64,000 nt of DNA, from NCBI RefSeq assembly GCF_029227915.1, contig NC_079884.1, positions 13,888,001 to 13,952,000 on the forward strand. The letters are read 5' to 3'. Every line of letters starts with the position of its first letter. Position 1 is the stretch's first letter. Below the pieces are notes generated by a model. It had not been told where the DNA came from, ran no database searches, and saw only the letters and a list, made by a program, of their open reading frames with translations. The translations under genes were made by a program, and so were the position numbers. Of the stretch, positions 49,001 to 60,730 are shown one piece after another. The stretch is from Hydractinia symbiolongicarpus. Taxonomy: Eukaryota; Cnidaria; Hydrozoa; Anthoathecata; Hydractiniidae.

Positions 49001-52000
49001 ATTAAGTTTCAAATTGAGTTGAGGGATCTCAAGGTACTTTGTACAAGATTTGCAAGATATAAATTCTAAATAATGATATATCCACTTTTTTTTATTCAAA
49101 ATATTGCTTTTTAAATATTTGTTTTCCTTGAAGCTTGCCTGACCTTACTTTTTTGTTAAATAATTTAAAGTAACTACAATCTTTTTTTTTGTGGCACATG
49201 ACCCTATTTGTGGCAGGTAACCCTATTTGTGGCAGGTAACCCTATTATTTAAGGCTCTGTTACCAATCTCATGATTGAAATAAATCAATAAACATGACAT
49301 ATATTTTAAAAACAATATGCTGTCAGGTACCAATTATATTTTAAATATTTTTAAAAATCACTTTCAAAGTTTTGGAATCCTGTATTGCATTGAAACGAAT
49401 AAAATGAAAAACATGCATTTATAGTTAGAAATTAAAACACCCTTAATGCAAGAAGTAAAATAAATTGCATCTGTCTTTTTTTTATAGGAATTCCAGACAA
49501 ACCATCATTAAGATCATTGGCATGGAAAGTGAGTGTAATTAAGTATTTTGTTTATTGCGGAAAACCATCAGATAATCAATATTTTTATTTTGTATTTTTT
49601 TGTTTTAATCTTTTAGTTGTTACTATACTACCTCCCACCTGACCGATCAGAATGGAGTATACTTTTGGAGAAACAAAGGTAAAATTTCGCCCCTATGTTC
49701 AATATTATGTTATTGATTGTTGTTTTTAACTGTTTAAATAGCGTTATCTTTAAACGTTTTTTTTACATGTTTCAAAATCTATGTTAATGATAAAAGATTT
49801 CAAAAATTATCCAAGCATGCTGTGTTTGAAGCCTATACCTGAGGCCATTTTTATATAACTAGTCATTTACCCATGGATAATTCACAGGATTTTGTCTATT
49901 GCAGCAAAGTCTAATAAAATACATTTCACATTTGTTATTCACAGCTTGGAAATTTCCAGTTTCTGGCCAACAGAAAAAAATATTGCTATTATTACAAAGA
50001 TAATAATTTGGATGGGTAGTTTAACTTTTATTGGAAATTCGGCAAAGTGCGAGGAAAAAAAGAGTGTTAAAAAATACCAGCCCTAAATTTTGCAGGCCAG
50101 AAATTGCAACTGTTCGTCGAAAACAGCAAACAAATAATTTTTGTAAGGGTGGCCTGATAAATATGTCTATAATTTTTTAAAAACACTTTTTTCAGGGCAG
50201 GTCTAAATAAAATTGAAAAAATAAAATACACAAAATTAATTTGATTAAAATAAGTTTCCATTATCACATATTTGCCTGAAGGGAATAAAAATGCCTGGAA
50301 ACAAAACAGAAAGCAGCTATATCCTTGCAGGGATAGTGTGTGTAGGTTTGACAATGATTATGTAAAGTTGCAAAGTGCTGTGTAATTAAATATTCTTGCG
50401 ATTTTACATGTTAAATGATGTGTAAAATAAAGCAAGATATTTGTTATAAATTATAAAACAGCTCGCAATGCTTTCATTTTTCGCAACAAGTTTATTGTTT
50501 GGTTCCCCACAAATTACCAATAACCTTTAACAATTGCTTTTTAGATTTGTTCTGTGCTTTACTGTGACCACCTTGTGCCTGTGATTATTAGTTTTAGTTG
50601 TAAAAGTTTCTTCTAATTTTATCATTTAAGACAAAAGACTAGTTATTGTAACGCAAAAGTTGCAGATGATGATTTCCTATAGTATTGTTTTGTGTCCTGT
50701 CCATGACAAGGTGATTTTATTTTGTAGCTAGCTGTAAACAAAAATCAAATTTTTTTAATACTCCATTGAACTTTTATAATTAAAAAATCTAGTTTATATT
50801 CAATCTTACTTTTTTCATACTAACAAAAAATTGTTAACGGGATATGGGATTTAGTTGCCTACTTTTTTAACAAGTGGACGAGACTAGGAATTCAGTTTAT
50901 TCAAAATATGGATATTTATTTCTAATTCCTAATAGTGCTCAGCAATTGCCATCACTAATACTGGAATAGTGATGGCAATTGCTGAGCACTATTAGGAATC
51001 AGAAGAGTTGATGTTATAATTATAACAAAAAAGGAAGATAGATTGTGTGGATTATGAAATACATTGTCCATAAAAACTCTTATACAAACAAATATCCATA
51101 TTTTAAATAAACTACATTCCTTTTTTTAGACCCTTGCTTTTTTAAAGCTCCATAGTTACAAGCATAATCACAAAATGTTTAAAAAAATCACAGAAGCTCA
51201 GTATTATTTATTGATTAAATACCATATACAACAACATCTATATATTTCTGGTTTTCGAGAATATTTAAAAAGTTAAAACAAGACCAATGCATAGAAAACA
51301 TCAAGAGGAATTCTGGCACTTTAATCTTTACCAAGGTTACTTTTAGGTTGTTGTTTGTGTATTAACATGTTGTACACAATAGTCAATAGTGCTTGAAGGA
51401 TTTCTAGTACTGAAATAAAAGATGCACCCAGACATACTCCTGCTATGCCGCCAAAATCTGAGAAGAGGCTTCCAATCCCGTATCGTTCATGCTCAACAAG
51501 GCTTACAACTTCGAATGTATCATATGATAATTCTATGCGTGCAATATGTCTGTTAATAAAGGTTTTATCAACCACTTCATTTGGATAGACTTTAGAGAAT
51601 TCTCTGATGTATGCAGTCTTGTCTCGTTCACTTGGCCATGGAACAACTGACATTGCTGTGACTTTGTACTTGTCCTCTTCGCACGGTATTGGGCAATGAC
51701 AATTGTTTATCCCATATTGCAGAAACTTATTATAATAATATCCAACACATTTCCAATTTACTGTGTGAGTTGGTTGAAATGATCCATTTACTATAAACCT
51801 CCATTCTTCCATGGTATAATTGCATTTTTCCTTTATTATTGGTGCATAACATGTTATATAACATCCAATTTTTGTGTATTTACCTGGAAACTTGTCGTAC
51901 TCTTTACTATCTTCTGTACAGTTTGAAGGGTATGGGTGAGGAAGACGCTTATATCGACGTTTAGCTATACCTATGATGGTTGTAGTTCCTGTAGACAATC

Positions 52001-55000
52001 TTATCTTCGAGTGATCTGGTTTGACAAATACTTCAGGCGCCACTATTGTCAGAATTATTCCATTGTTTTGCTCACTGTTTATATGTGAACTCATTATTTT
52101 TCTATGATAATGTTCGCTTGTATTCGCGAAAATGTGCAAAAACAAACCACCTCTGTGAAGAGGTTGTGTTTGCTTTGCTTTTCCCTCAGGATTGAAAACC
52201 ATGCAGCTGTTGAAGTAACCGTGAGGTCTTCTGATATTGTGCTTACATGGCTTTTCATTGAACATGCAGAAAAATGTAAAATTATCCATCAAGCTCTGGA
52301 AGCCTGCCTCTAGTGGCATTTTATTGTAATTCACATTAGGACCAAGCGATGCGCCATTACAAACCCAAATAGTTGGAAACTTTAGCCTGTTGAAACCTTT
52401 GGTTGATATTGTTGTAATTACATCGTAATTGTAATAAGCTTCGATGTAATTTTTAAGAAATATGCTTGTTGTGATAGTCATCAGTAAAACAACCACACCC
52501 CAAAATAAACGCTTTATTTTAGAACCTTCAATTGCCCGAGGCACACCATGGATTGTTAAACCATCCATTTTTTTAAAAAGATTCTGTGTCAGATTCTTAC
52601 TTCATAGCAGTTTTAAATTTTAAACATTTTTTTAGCTGTTTTTAGGCTATTCTTTTGTTTCACGTGCAAAAGTGACATTTTAATTTCATAATTTAATTAC
52701 TTTTATGATAAATAAAAGCTATTGTACTAAATTTGCTTTATTGTAAAATTCTTTGTGTTTTACATTTTCTTTTTCTTTTTTTTATTATTAATATTTGATT
52801 AATCACACTATACATTTTTTAATGTTTGATGTTTTATTTTTACCATGCAAATGTTCTTGTAATTGATATATTAAAAGCCTGCAGATAGGGAGGATTTTAA
52901 ATCATACATGTGATCTAAACTAAACAGCCACTCCCATATTTATTTTTTTTTTTTTGGAAAAATGCATCTGTTGGTCTCTACAATTGATTGATATTCTTAA
53001 TTTTTTTTTCTGTGTATTATATTACAACTAGAATCACTCATCTATTTTCGTAGGTCGCTCTACAAACATTATGTTGAAGAAATTGTCACGCACCCAGATG
53101 ATTCGAGTAAGGAAGATGATAACATGGACCATGTAAGATTGATAATGCTGAAAATATTTTTTTAAACTAGAAAAAAAAAAAAAAATCTGTAAGATTGAAT
53201 GATTTTTGGCATAAATCAGGAAATTCAATGCATTTATTTGCAATTTAATTAACTTTATAATTGTTTATGATAAATTTAAAGTGGTATCAATACCAACAAG
53301 AATCCCAAGGACTTTAACAATTTACGCAATGAAGGCAATATACCATAACACAAGCAAGTAGACGTTTATTAAAAAAATCAAGGCTATTTTAACTAAATTT
53401 GACATTTGAAGTGAAGGTTCAGTAGCCTTGCTTTATTTACAACTTATAAAAAGAATAAATAAACAAAAACCTCTGATGCAATAAAAATTTATATCACTAT
53501 ATTTTTTATATTTTTATATTTCTTATGTTTTTACGGTTTTTACCTGGAAATTGAAAAAAACTGGATTTTCGGGCAATTTTTGGCATCTGTTCATACAATC
53601 TATATTAAAACTGGAAAATATGTTAATTAACTTTTTTTAGCTTTCTGAAACTTCAAACAGAATATTTGATTTAGAACTAAAGATTTAGAACTAAAGTAAT
53701 TGAATTTTTAGCACATAGTGGCATTTTAAAGAAATTTCAAGCTTATGATGATGCCACAAAAAATTGCTGATGCAAGCAAAATTTATTGCTGCCATTTTGT
53801 TTTTTTTGTAACGTACTAAAAGTGTGCCAAGTTTGATTTAATTTGAACAAGCCTGCGAAAAGTCTTGGAGGGGGACAGGGCTGGTTTCTCCCCAGATATC
53901 TAAGTTTTGTACGAATTATATTACTATGGAAAAAAGAAAAGAAAAGGTAATAAAAAATGTTTATATAAATTCATCTTTACTTACTGTGTAGCCACTGAAT
54001 ATGAATCCTGACAGCCAGTGGATCACATATTTTAAAGATAACGAAATATTGTTACAAATCGATCGAGATGTGAGGTTAGTCTGATAGTTTACATCTGCCT
54101 CATGCCCAGTGTTTCACGTTTTGTGGTTTTGTTGGAATTGTTCATGGAATGTTTTTCATCAAGGTGGCCACTTCCCTAAAATCTCCTATAAATAACCTAA
54201 AAAAACGAAGGCTCTCCTTAAATCTCTGAATAACCTAAAATTTGGACTCGAAGTATTGAATTAAATTTTTTTATGGTGGGATCAATTTATTTTTAAATAG
54301 TAGCTTTTTATTATTACGTTTTATGTGGCTACAAATTGAGCATTTGTTCGTCTTGGAACAGGTCTGATATATTACATATTTACTGCAATTTGAATTAAAC
54401 ACCTCTAGTATTCAAAAATGGGCTTGATTATTAGTAATTTTCTCCTAAAACTTTGACATCATCTCCTAAAATACAGAATTTCTCCTAAAATTTGATCCTG
54501 CTATAATTTTGTTTGCTTTTATAATATGGGCCATTAATAAGTTGCTGATTTAAATTATAATTTAGTTGCTAATTCAAGCGTAAAAAATATGGGGTTAGGA
54601 GGAATAAAAATAACTAAGAAAAGGAGAACTTTGTATTAATAGCATGTGTGTGAAGCCGGAACACTAATAACTCTGCTTCTTCTTATGAACAATCAATTTA
54701 GAGATAACACCTTACTTTTTTTCTTTTATTCATCCATCATCCACGTATTCCGTTCACAAAACCATAATTGATTTCTTGTTTAGACGCTTATTACCCGACA
54801 TTTCGTTTTTCCAACGACCGACGTCGTATTCGATTCATCATCTTCTGCGTAAGTTAAATTTTGTGAAAACATTTGTTGACCTGGTCGTGACAGCTTAAGT
54901 ACTAACACGTGCTGTACAACAGTAGCCTTAATGAATACTGGTGTTTGTTTTTGTTTATTTAGATGACCCCGGACCTCTTCCCACGTTAACAAAGCGAGTT

Positions 55001-58000
55001 GAAAGATGTATCTTGGAGTCATCAACCATTGGAACAAGTAAAGGGGGAGTGCGGAATGTGTGTTGATAATTTTTTTTTATTAAAATTAATTGCTATGATA
55101 ATCTCTTCTTTCAATGTAGTGCTGTATATTTTACGTCTGTTAGTTTCAACAATCCCTGTTTTAATGTTCTGTTCAAAGAAAGATCGCAAATGTGGTTTTA
55201 GATTGTTAAAAGCTGTCATTTGAGATAAAAAATTCTGTTTTATTTTTACAGCTACTAATGCTCCATATTGATATAAAGGCGTGTTTTAGAAGCGTGGACT
55301 TTGGCCGTTGTACAAATGTGAATTTCCGCTTCAGACCAAAAAGAATCAGAATGGAACGGAACAAGAATAATACTTGATTAACACTATTTTTATTAGCCTT
55401 GATTATTCGCAAGAAAAGTTATAATAATTTCGACTTTTTATTTGGGTTCAAACGTATCGGAACAGAAAATAGTATTGATGACAACTATCCAATCCGATTC
55501 TTTCTGTTTTTCTTAAGTGGAAATCCACCTTAACGTAGCGTGCTAATTTCGAATTTAAAATTAATCCAGAAAGTGACTTATTATCGCAACTAAATTAATC
55601 ACTTATCGCTGTTGTTTTAAGGTGACACAAAAGAAAAATAACAACGAAGAATATACTGTCCTTCCTGAAGGTCAAGAAGCCCACTGGCAGGTTAGATTAG
55701 CCTCTCTTCTTTCTCATTCACTGATATAAAACTCACTGGTGTTATAAAGTCAATATGTTTTGTTTATGATTTCAGGTTGTCGAAAGAATATTATTTATCT
55801 ATGCGAAATTGAATCCCGGTTTAGCTTACGTTCAGGTATGGTGTATGTTAACCTAATCCTCTGCTGCATAAATTTATAGACAGGTTTGGGTTAATCGAGG
55901 CAACGTTAGCCTAATTTATTCCAAGATAAACATGCTCTTCTGTACCGGTGTGTTGCAGCTAGAAGGATAATTTAGAGGAATGCTTTTATAAAATGTGAGG
56001 GATGTAATATTCTTCAAAAACACGTGATTTGGGAATAAAATTTTTTTCACCCTGATTAGACATACCACTTTTTTCAGACAGACCACTTTTCGTGTCCAAA
56101 TTATTCTTAGTGTTTTCCGCGGATTTTAGCTATATTTATGTACCCTCGTAATAAGAACCAACGAGCTACCGCACAGAGTTTAAAGCAAGTTAATTTGTTG
56201 TGCCAACGTGCGTTTCCCGCATTTTTTCAATAATTTTTTCTTTCTTAGGGTATGAATGAAATCATAGGACCTTTGTATTATACATTTGCGTCGGATCCTG
56301 ATTTAAAATGGCAAGGTATCTTATTTTCTAATTTTTTGTTTTGAAGAGTTATACAATCATGTTAGATATCTTTTTGCCAAAAAGGACTGAAAACTTAGTG
56401 ATGTGATTGGCACTCACACAGAGCGGACCTGCCTTCTTTACTTATAAAAAACGACTACATCAGGAATGTCACCTATGTGGAATTGCCTTAATTGCCCCAA
56501 CAAATGCTGCATAGATCTAAGGTTTTGCGGTGGTTTGTTGTACGTAAAGTTTTTTGGAATTGCAACTTGTTTTTTTGTTTAGAGCACGCAGAAGCAGACG
56601 CATTTTTTTGTTTCACAAATTTGATGGGTGAGATACGAGATAACTTCATTAAAACATTAGATGACTCCGCACATGGAATCGGTAATCTTATTATTTTCTT
56701 ATTTACCTTTGGTATATTAATTAGTCGTCAACCCGTGAAAAAATCTACGGAGCCACCGTCCTTTGTATATCGCATTTCGTGTTTCCGTAACAGACAGACA
56801 GATGAGAACCATCATTATAGTCGGTAGCCTGTGGATAATTCCAAGAGTTCGCCCGTCCTTTATACATCACATTTCGTGTTTCCGTAAGACAATTTTTTTC
56901 GCGTTAAAATAGGTTGCCCACGTGCTCTATTTAATAAACCGAAGAAAATGTCTTGTTGAATAGGTTTTCGATTGTTGTTCGTTATTTTTATATTTTTTTA
57001 TGTAGGACAAGATATGAACAAGCTACTATGTCTGCTTCAAGTTAAAGATGGCGAACTTTGGAAGGACCTGGTAACTAGTTTTAGATGATTTGAGAATGTA
57101 AAATTTGGTTGTTCATTATTTTATTTCGAATGCCTAAGGAACGATATGTTACCTACTTTTTAGGAATCAAAGCAGATGAAGCCACAGTTTTTTGCGTTTC
57201 GATGGATCACTTTACTTTTATCGCAAGAGTTCAACTTGCCAGGTCTGTTTTTTTTTCCACGTGTTGATGTCGAATGCTCTCAGAAAAATTGTTTTGTTGA
57301 CAGGAAAGACAATGGAGTTGATTTTATCTTTGAGTTACACAAGGAGACTATTTAACCTCTAAAAGATTGATAAGCAAATTTTGTGCTGTTTTCGCAATAA
57401 TGCGTTCCCGCAAAAATATAGAACAATGACCTTATTTTTACGGAAACAAGCAATCATTTTCGATCCGTGTTAATTCTCAAAGGCAATCCTCTCCTGATGC
57501 ATTTATGACGAAAGTGTATGAAATAAGCTTGACCATACGGAAGAGCTTTTTTCTTCTAAATTTCGCGGGTTTTGTTTCGCTTTGATACGCTGTATGTCAA
57601 AATGTGTCTGAGAGGATCTAGAACTATCTCAAGTGCATTTCCAATGACATTGAAATGGAATCTTCTGATCAAGCCTTTTCTAAATAAGCGATCAAGTGAA
57701 CGTTTATATTTTATTATTTGTATTCAAATATGGTATATTATTTTTTTGTGATCATAATTGTTTTGTTCACCACCTCCATTAAAGTATTTTACCATTTGTC
57801 ATTTAGATGTAATCAGGTTGTGGGATTCATTATTTGCAGATCCAAATAGATTCGACTTTCTGTTGTACGTCTGCTGCGCCATGTTAATGTAAGTAAATCG
57901 TTTTTTGGTTTTAGGAGCTTGTTTACGAATTTCGTTCAGCTGAATGTTGATTTGCTTTTTTCTTGTAGACTTGCAAACTTTTGCAAGATAATAAAATCAC

Positions 58001-59207
58001 TATGTGTAGGCTTTAAAGAATTACCTTTAGACAGGTTAATTATCGCGGATTTTACGTTTCTGAATCCAAAGAACAGAGAACACTCCTTGAAAACATTCCA
58101 TACAAAGAACACCTTTAGAGAACCCTAAAGTCGGTAATCGAGTGACGATGAGTTTCGTTCGCAGCATTTTCTTTTAGAAAAATATTAATAAGTATGTTTT
58201 CATTAAAAAACACAGCCCACGTGCGCAAAGTTAAAAACTAAACTACCGTAAATGCTCTATTAAACGCTGGTAAAAAGCCTTCTTGTCTGTATTTCCCCTA
58301 AATTGCTTAAATGAGGAAACTCAATAAACGCCGTTTGATAGAGACAGCCTCTTATTAGAGACCAGGTGTTGTTAAATTTTCCGATATTTCAGGCAGGGGC
58401 GTTTATTGGGGACGGGCGTTCGGCAGAGATTCAGCAGGCGATTTAGAGCATTTACGGCGAACTTCGAAACTGGTCTCAGTAACAAGCTTTATTAAGATAC
58501 GACGAAAGTTCACTCGTTGGCACATTTCCACCTTTTTTTTTAGTTTGGTTCGTGATCAGATTTTGACAACAGATTTCGCTAAAACTATAAAGTTAATACA
58601 GGTAAATGGGTACGAAGTTGTATACGAAGCATGTTCATAAAATTTACCAAGGATTACTTTAGCACTCTTATTTTGAATTTAGGATGTAAATAAATATATG
58701 TAAAAAGGCCAGCAATGTTCAGCAATATATGTTTGTACTTTGCTTTCTTAAAAAAAATCCCAATTTTTTTCTCGGAGTACATGCCAGAAGCCAATTTGAG
58801 CAAACAAGGACGTAAAGAGGGGTGAATAAGTAAAGAATGAATATTTGAATAAACCTTTTTATATATTTGACTAACCCTCAAAAATCTGAGCACCTTGTGT
58901 TGTATATAGTTCCTTTAACACATAAGCTGTAAGTTTTGATTTTTTGCAAAAGTATTAGTTAATTAGATAATTTAAACTATTTTTATTGATCCTTTTCTTA
59001 ACTATTTTCCATTAGAACTTTCCACACGACGAAATAGACATGGCTACTATCATAAGAAAAGCTGCGGAAATTAAATCGCCGACATGCACTGTTTCCTCTT
59101 CATCAGCTCCGAAAACGGCTGCTCCTACGGGGAAGAGTGTTTCTTCACGTGGTATGAACCTAAAAGCAAGGCTTATCAAATTTGCCAGGAGTGATAATTC
59201 CTCTTGA
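46039..59207 (+). CDS. TBC1D13: TBC1D13-like Rab GTPase-activating protein, 17 exons, 429 aa
   Basis: Exons: 46039-46058, 48590-48663, 49488-49528, 49617-49678, 53054-53132, 53992-54074, 54784-54848, 54963-55057, 55622-55690, 55776-55835, 56249-56315, 56583-56681, 57006-57070, 57164-57242, 57807-57888, 58544-58601, 59016-59207. All junctions are GT-AG and the phases close to 430 codons including TGA. The TBC domain has both catalytic fingers: I115-x2-D118-x2-R121 (IDRDVRR) and Y214-V-Q216 (AYVQGMNEI). The run GPLYYTFASDPDLKW, then EHAEADAFFCFTNLM and RFDFLLYVCCAML, is characteristic of TBC1D13. TBC proteins speed GTP hydrolysis by Rab GTPases in membrane traffic; TBC1D13 acts on Rab35 in mammals. 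A Ser-rich 30-residue tail extends past the usual end. AATAAA is at 59289-59294. Intron 4 carries an antisense channel gene. Confidence 0.93.
46256..46280. repeat. GCTA microsatellite in TBC1D13 intron 1
   Basis: Six uninterrupted units of the tetranucleotide. Confidence 0.9.
46438..47042. mobile_element. 605-bp MITE with ~43-bp terminal inverted repeats
   Basis: It starts CAGTCAGGGAAAT and ends with the reverse complement. The repeats continue into TTAATTAAGCTGTAYAGCTTAATT, itself a palindrome. Further GCTGTA/TTAATTAA pieces occur near both ends. It has no open frame. The target-site duplication is not clear, so the superfamily (hAT-like CAG ends are possible) stays open. It lies in TBC1D13 intron 1. 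Confidence 0.75.
49191..49246. repeat. Short tandem repeat, ~20-bp unit
   Basis: GTGGCAGGTAACCCTATTT-type units repeat about three times in TBC1D13 intron 2 (48664-49487). Confidence 0.85.
49858..49911 (-). mobile_element. Fragment of a Helitron-like end
   Basis: CTAGTCATTTACCCATGGATAA resembles the hairpin and CTAG end of the 40729-40854 family, but the hairpin is decayed and the other end is absent. Confidence 0.35.
50925..50999. repeat. Perfect 33-bp inverted repeat with 9-nt loop
   Basis: 50925-50957 is the exact reverse complement of 50967-50999. It lies in TBC1D13 intron 4, about 300 bp past the stop of the antisense channel gene. There is no coding capacity and no visible target duplication. 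Confidence 0.95.
51321..52568 (-). CDS. DEG/ENaC-family sodium channel subunit, intronless, 415 aa
   Basis: Single open frame, ATG at 52568 and stop at 51321, with minus-strand AATAAA at 51207-51212. It has the gating His-Gly pair near the start (H7-G8 in TIHGV) and a first membrane segment at about 22-38. FPTIWVCN follows (the family FPxxxxC motif), then a Cys-rich extracellular region with several NxT/S sites. The second membrane segment (about 374-400) contains the G-x-S selectivity filter, GASFISVLEI (G381, S383). These channels are trimers that pass Na+; in cnidarians the HyNaC group is gated by neuropeptides, so a peptide-gated role is plausible but unproven. It is shorter than typical members (450-600 aa), mainly in its cytosolic tails. 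It lies wholly inside a TBC1D13 intron on the opposite strand. Lack of introns could mean retrocopy origin. Confidence 0.92.
   Translation of the reverse strand: MDGLTIHGVPRAIEGSKIKRLFWGVVVLLMTITTSIFLKNYIEAYYNYDVITTISTKGFNRLKFPTIWVCNGASLGPNVNYNKMPLEAGFQSLMDNFTFFCMFNEKPCKHNIRRPHGYFNSCMVFNPEGKAKQTQPLHRGGLFLHIFANTSEHYHRKIMSSHINSEQNNGIILTIVAPEVFVKPDHSKIRLSTGTTTIIGIAKRRYKRLPHPYPSNCTEDSKEYDKFPGKYTKIGCYITCYAPIIKEKCNYTMEEWRFIVNGSFQPTHTVNWKCVGYYYNKFLQYGINNCHCPIPCEEDKYKVTAMSVVPWPSERDKTAYIREFSKVYPNEVVDKTFINRHIARIELSYDTFEVVSLVEHERYGIGSLFSDFGGIAGVCLGASFISVLEILQALLTIVYNMLIHKQQPKSNLGKD
56721..56893 (-). mobile_element. Decayed Helitron-like element(s) in TBC1D13 intron 12
   Basis: Two partial units, each with a degraded CCCGTGG-type hairpin followed by CGCCCGTCCTTTATA-like sequence, TTTCGTGTTTCCGTAA and, in the first, GACAGACAGA. 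They match the units of the 59985-60730 cluster. Confidence 0.55.
58246..58457. mobile_element. 212-bp MITE with CCGTAAATGCTCT ends
   Basis: It begins CCGTAAATGCTCTA and ends with TAGAGCATTTACGG. The interior contains TAAACGCC-type motifs in both directions. No coding capacity. It lies in TBC1D13 intron 15 (57889-58543). Confidence 0.65.
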
Positions 59208-59984
59208 CGAATTTTTTTTTTCAACTTTTTTGTACGACGAAAGTTTTCTTTACTGATTGATGTTCAATTTTTTTGCACAAAAGTTGATAATAAATTACTT
59301 CTTAAAAGATGGCTTATTGGTTCAATTTTTACGCCCGACCTTAGTAGCGTTGGTTTTAAAGGCGGGCGTAAAAAGAAGTGATACAATATGACTGATCTTT
59401 TTTTACGGGTTATATTTCGCAGGGTTTTCAGCTTTACTAGTTTTTAACTTTTTTTAAAAAGAATACAGCTGTTGCATAAGATTTTACTTTTATGTATATA
59501 TTTTACCAAAATAATAATTTTTTATATTTGATTATTTCTATTTTGCTTCGCATGGCAAGCAAAAATAATTTTCACAAACGTCTCTTTAATATCTCGGCTC
59601 GGCTAAGTAGCCACTGCCGCTTATTTGATTACTCGCCATATTTTCATGTTGACATTATTTTCATGTTGCAAAGTAATTTTACCAAACATATATACTTTCA
59701 CCTCACGAAAAATGTATTTTTTCTATCATTGTATCAAATAATACCAATATAAAGAAAATTCATAAGACAAATTTGAAACAAGTTGATGTAAGAGTATGCT
59801 TTGTGTGCCATAGGGGATTCGATTTTAGGTGTAGTGTGAACATTAACACGAATTTCTTCTTCGCACACATAGTAGTTATAAGAATTTTTGAGATATAATA
59901 TTATATTGTAATAACTTTTATATGTATTAAATTTAAGATGTAAATTATATGAAATTAGAAGATAACATTTCACTCAATTTAAAC
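59208..59984. other. 3' flank of TBC1D13
   Basis: Contains the TBC1D13 polyadenylation signal (59289-59294), then AT-rich sequence in which I see no gene. Confidence 0.6.
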
Positions 59985-60730
59985 AACTAATCCACGGGTT
60001 CCCCCTGTCCTTTTTATAACGCATTGCGTGCGTCTCGCTACTTGCGCAGCTAAGCTACCATTTTGCGTGACAGACAGACAGACGTATACGGGTATTATAA
60101 TATACTAGCCGTTAACCCGTGGAAAAATCCACGGGGTCGCCCGTCCTTTATATCACGTATTTCGTGCTTCCGTAATACGACGTTTTTCTCGCAGACAGAC
60201 AGACAAAATACGGCTATTATTAAGGAGACTAGTCGTTAACCCGTGGAGAAATCCACGGGGTCGCCCCCGTCGCGTTCGCTCGTCTTTTAAATTAACCCGT
60301 TGCAACAAAGTGGACAAAAATTTATCGCATTTGATATTCGTGCGTATTTTAAAAATTTCGTGTTTCCGTTACGGGACACGGCTTTCGCGGACACACAGAC
60401 AGACGGAATACGGCTATTATTAAAGAGACTAGTCGTTGCCCGTGGATAAACCCACGGGGTCGCCCGTCCTTTATATTTACCCGTCGCAACAAAGTGGATA
60501 AAAATATATCGCATTTGATATTGGTGTTTCCGTAACATCATTTTCTAACTCAGCGGGGGTCCGCGCAGAGACGGACATACGGAATACGGCTATTATAATA
60601 GAGTATAGCCGGTTACCCGTGGAAAAATCCACGGGGTCGCCCGTCCTTTATATCACGCATTTCGTGTTTCCGTAATACGACGTTATTCTCGCAGACAGAC
60701 AGACAAAATACGGCTATTATTAAAGAGATT
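59985..60730 (-). mobile_element. Tandem cluster of five Helitron-like short elements
   Basis: Units at about 59985-60104, 60105-60228, 60229-60428, 60429-60603 and 60604-60730 run head to tail in one orientation. Each starts (plus-strand view) with CTAG or a close variant, then GTTAACCCGTGG, a hairpin, GGTCGCCCGTCC, a GACAGACAGA run, and CGGCTATTATTA. Units differ in length through internal insertions (for example TTGCAACAAAGTGGA in two of them). The pattern matches tandem Helentron/DINE-type arrays. Confidence 0.7.

Noticed and set aside
55022-55219. 65-aa minus-strand ORF
   Set aside because: It overlaps TBC1D13 exon 8 and its intron on the other strand, with no family motif.
59985-60730. 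CRISPR-like array
   Set aside because: The units are unequal, carry transposon-type ends and a microsatellite, have no unique spacers of constant size, and lie in an animal genome.
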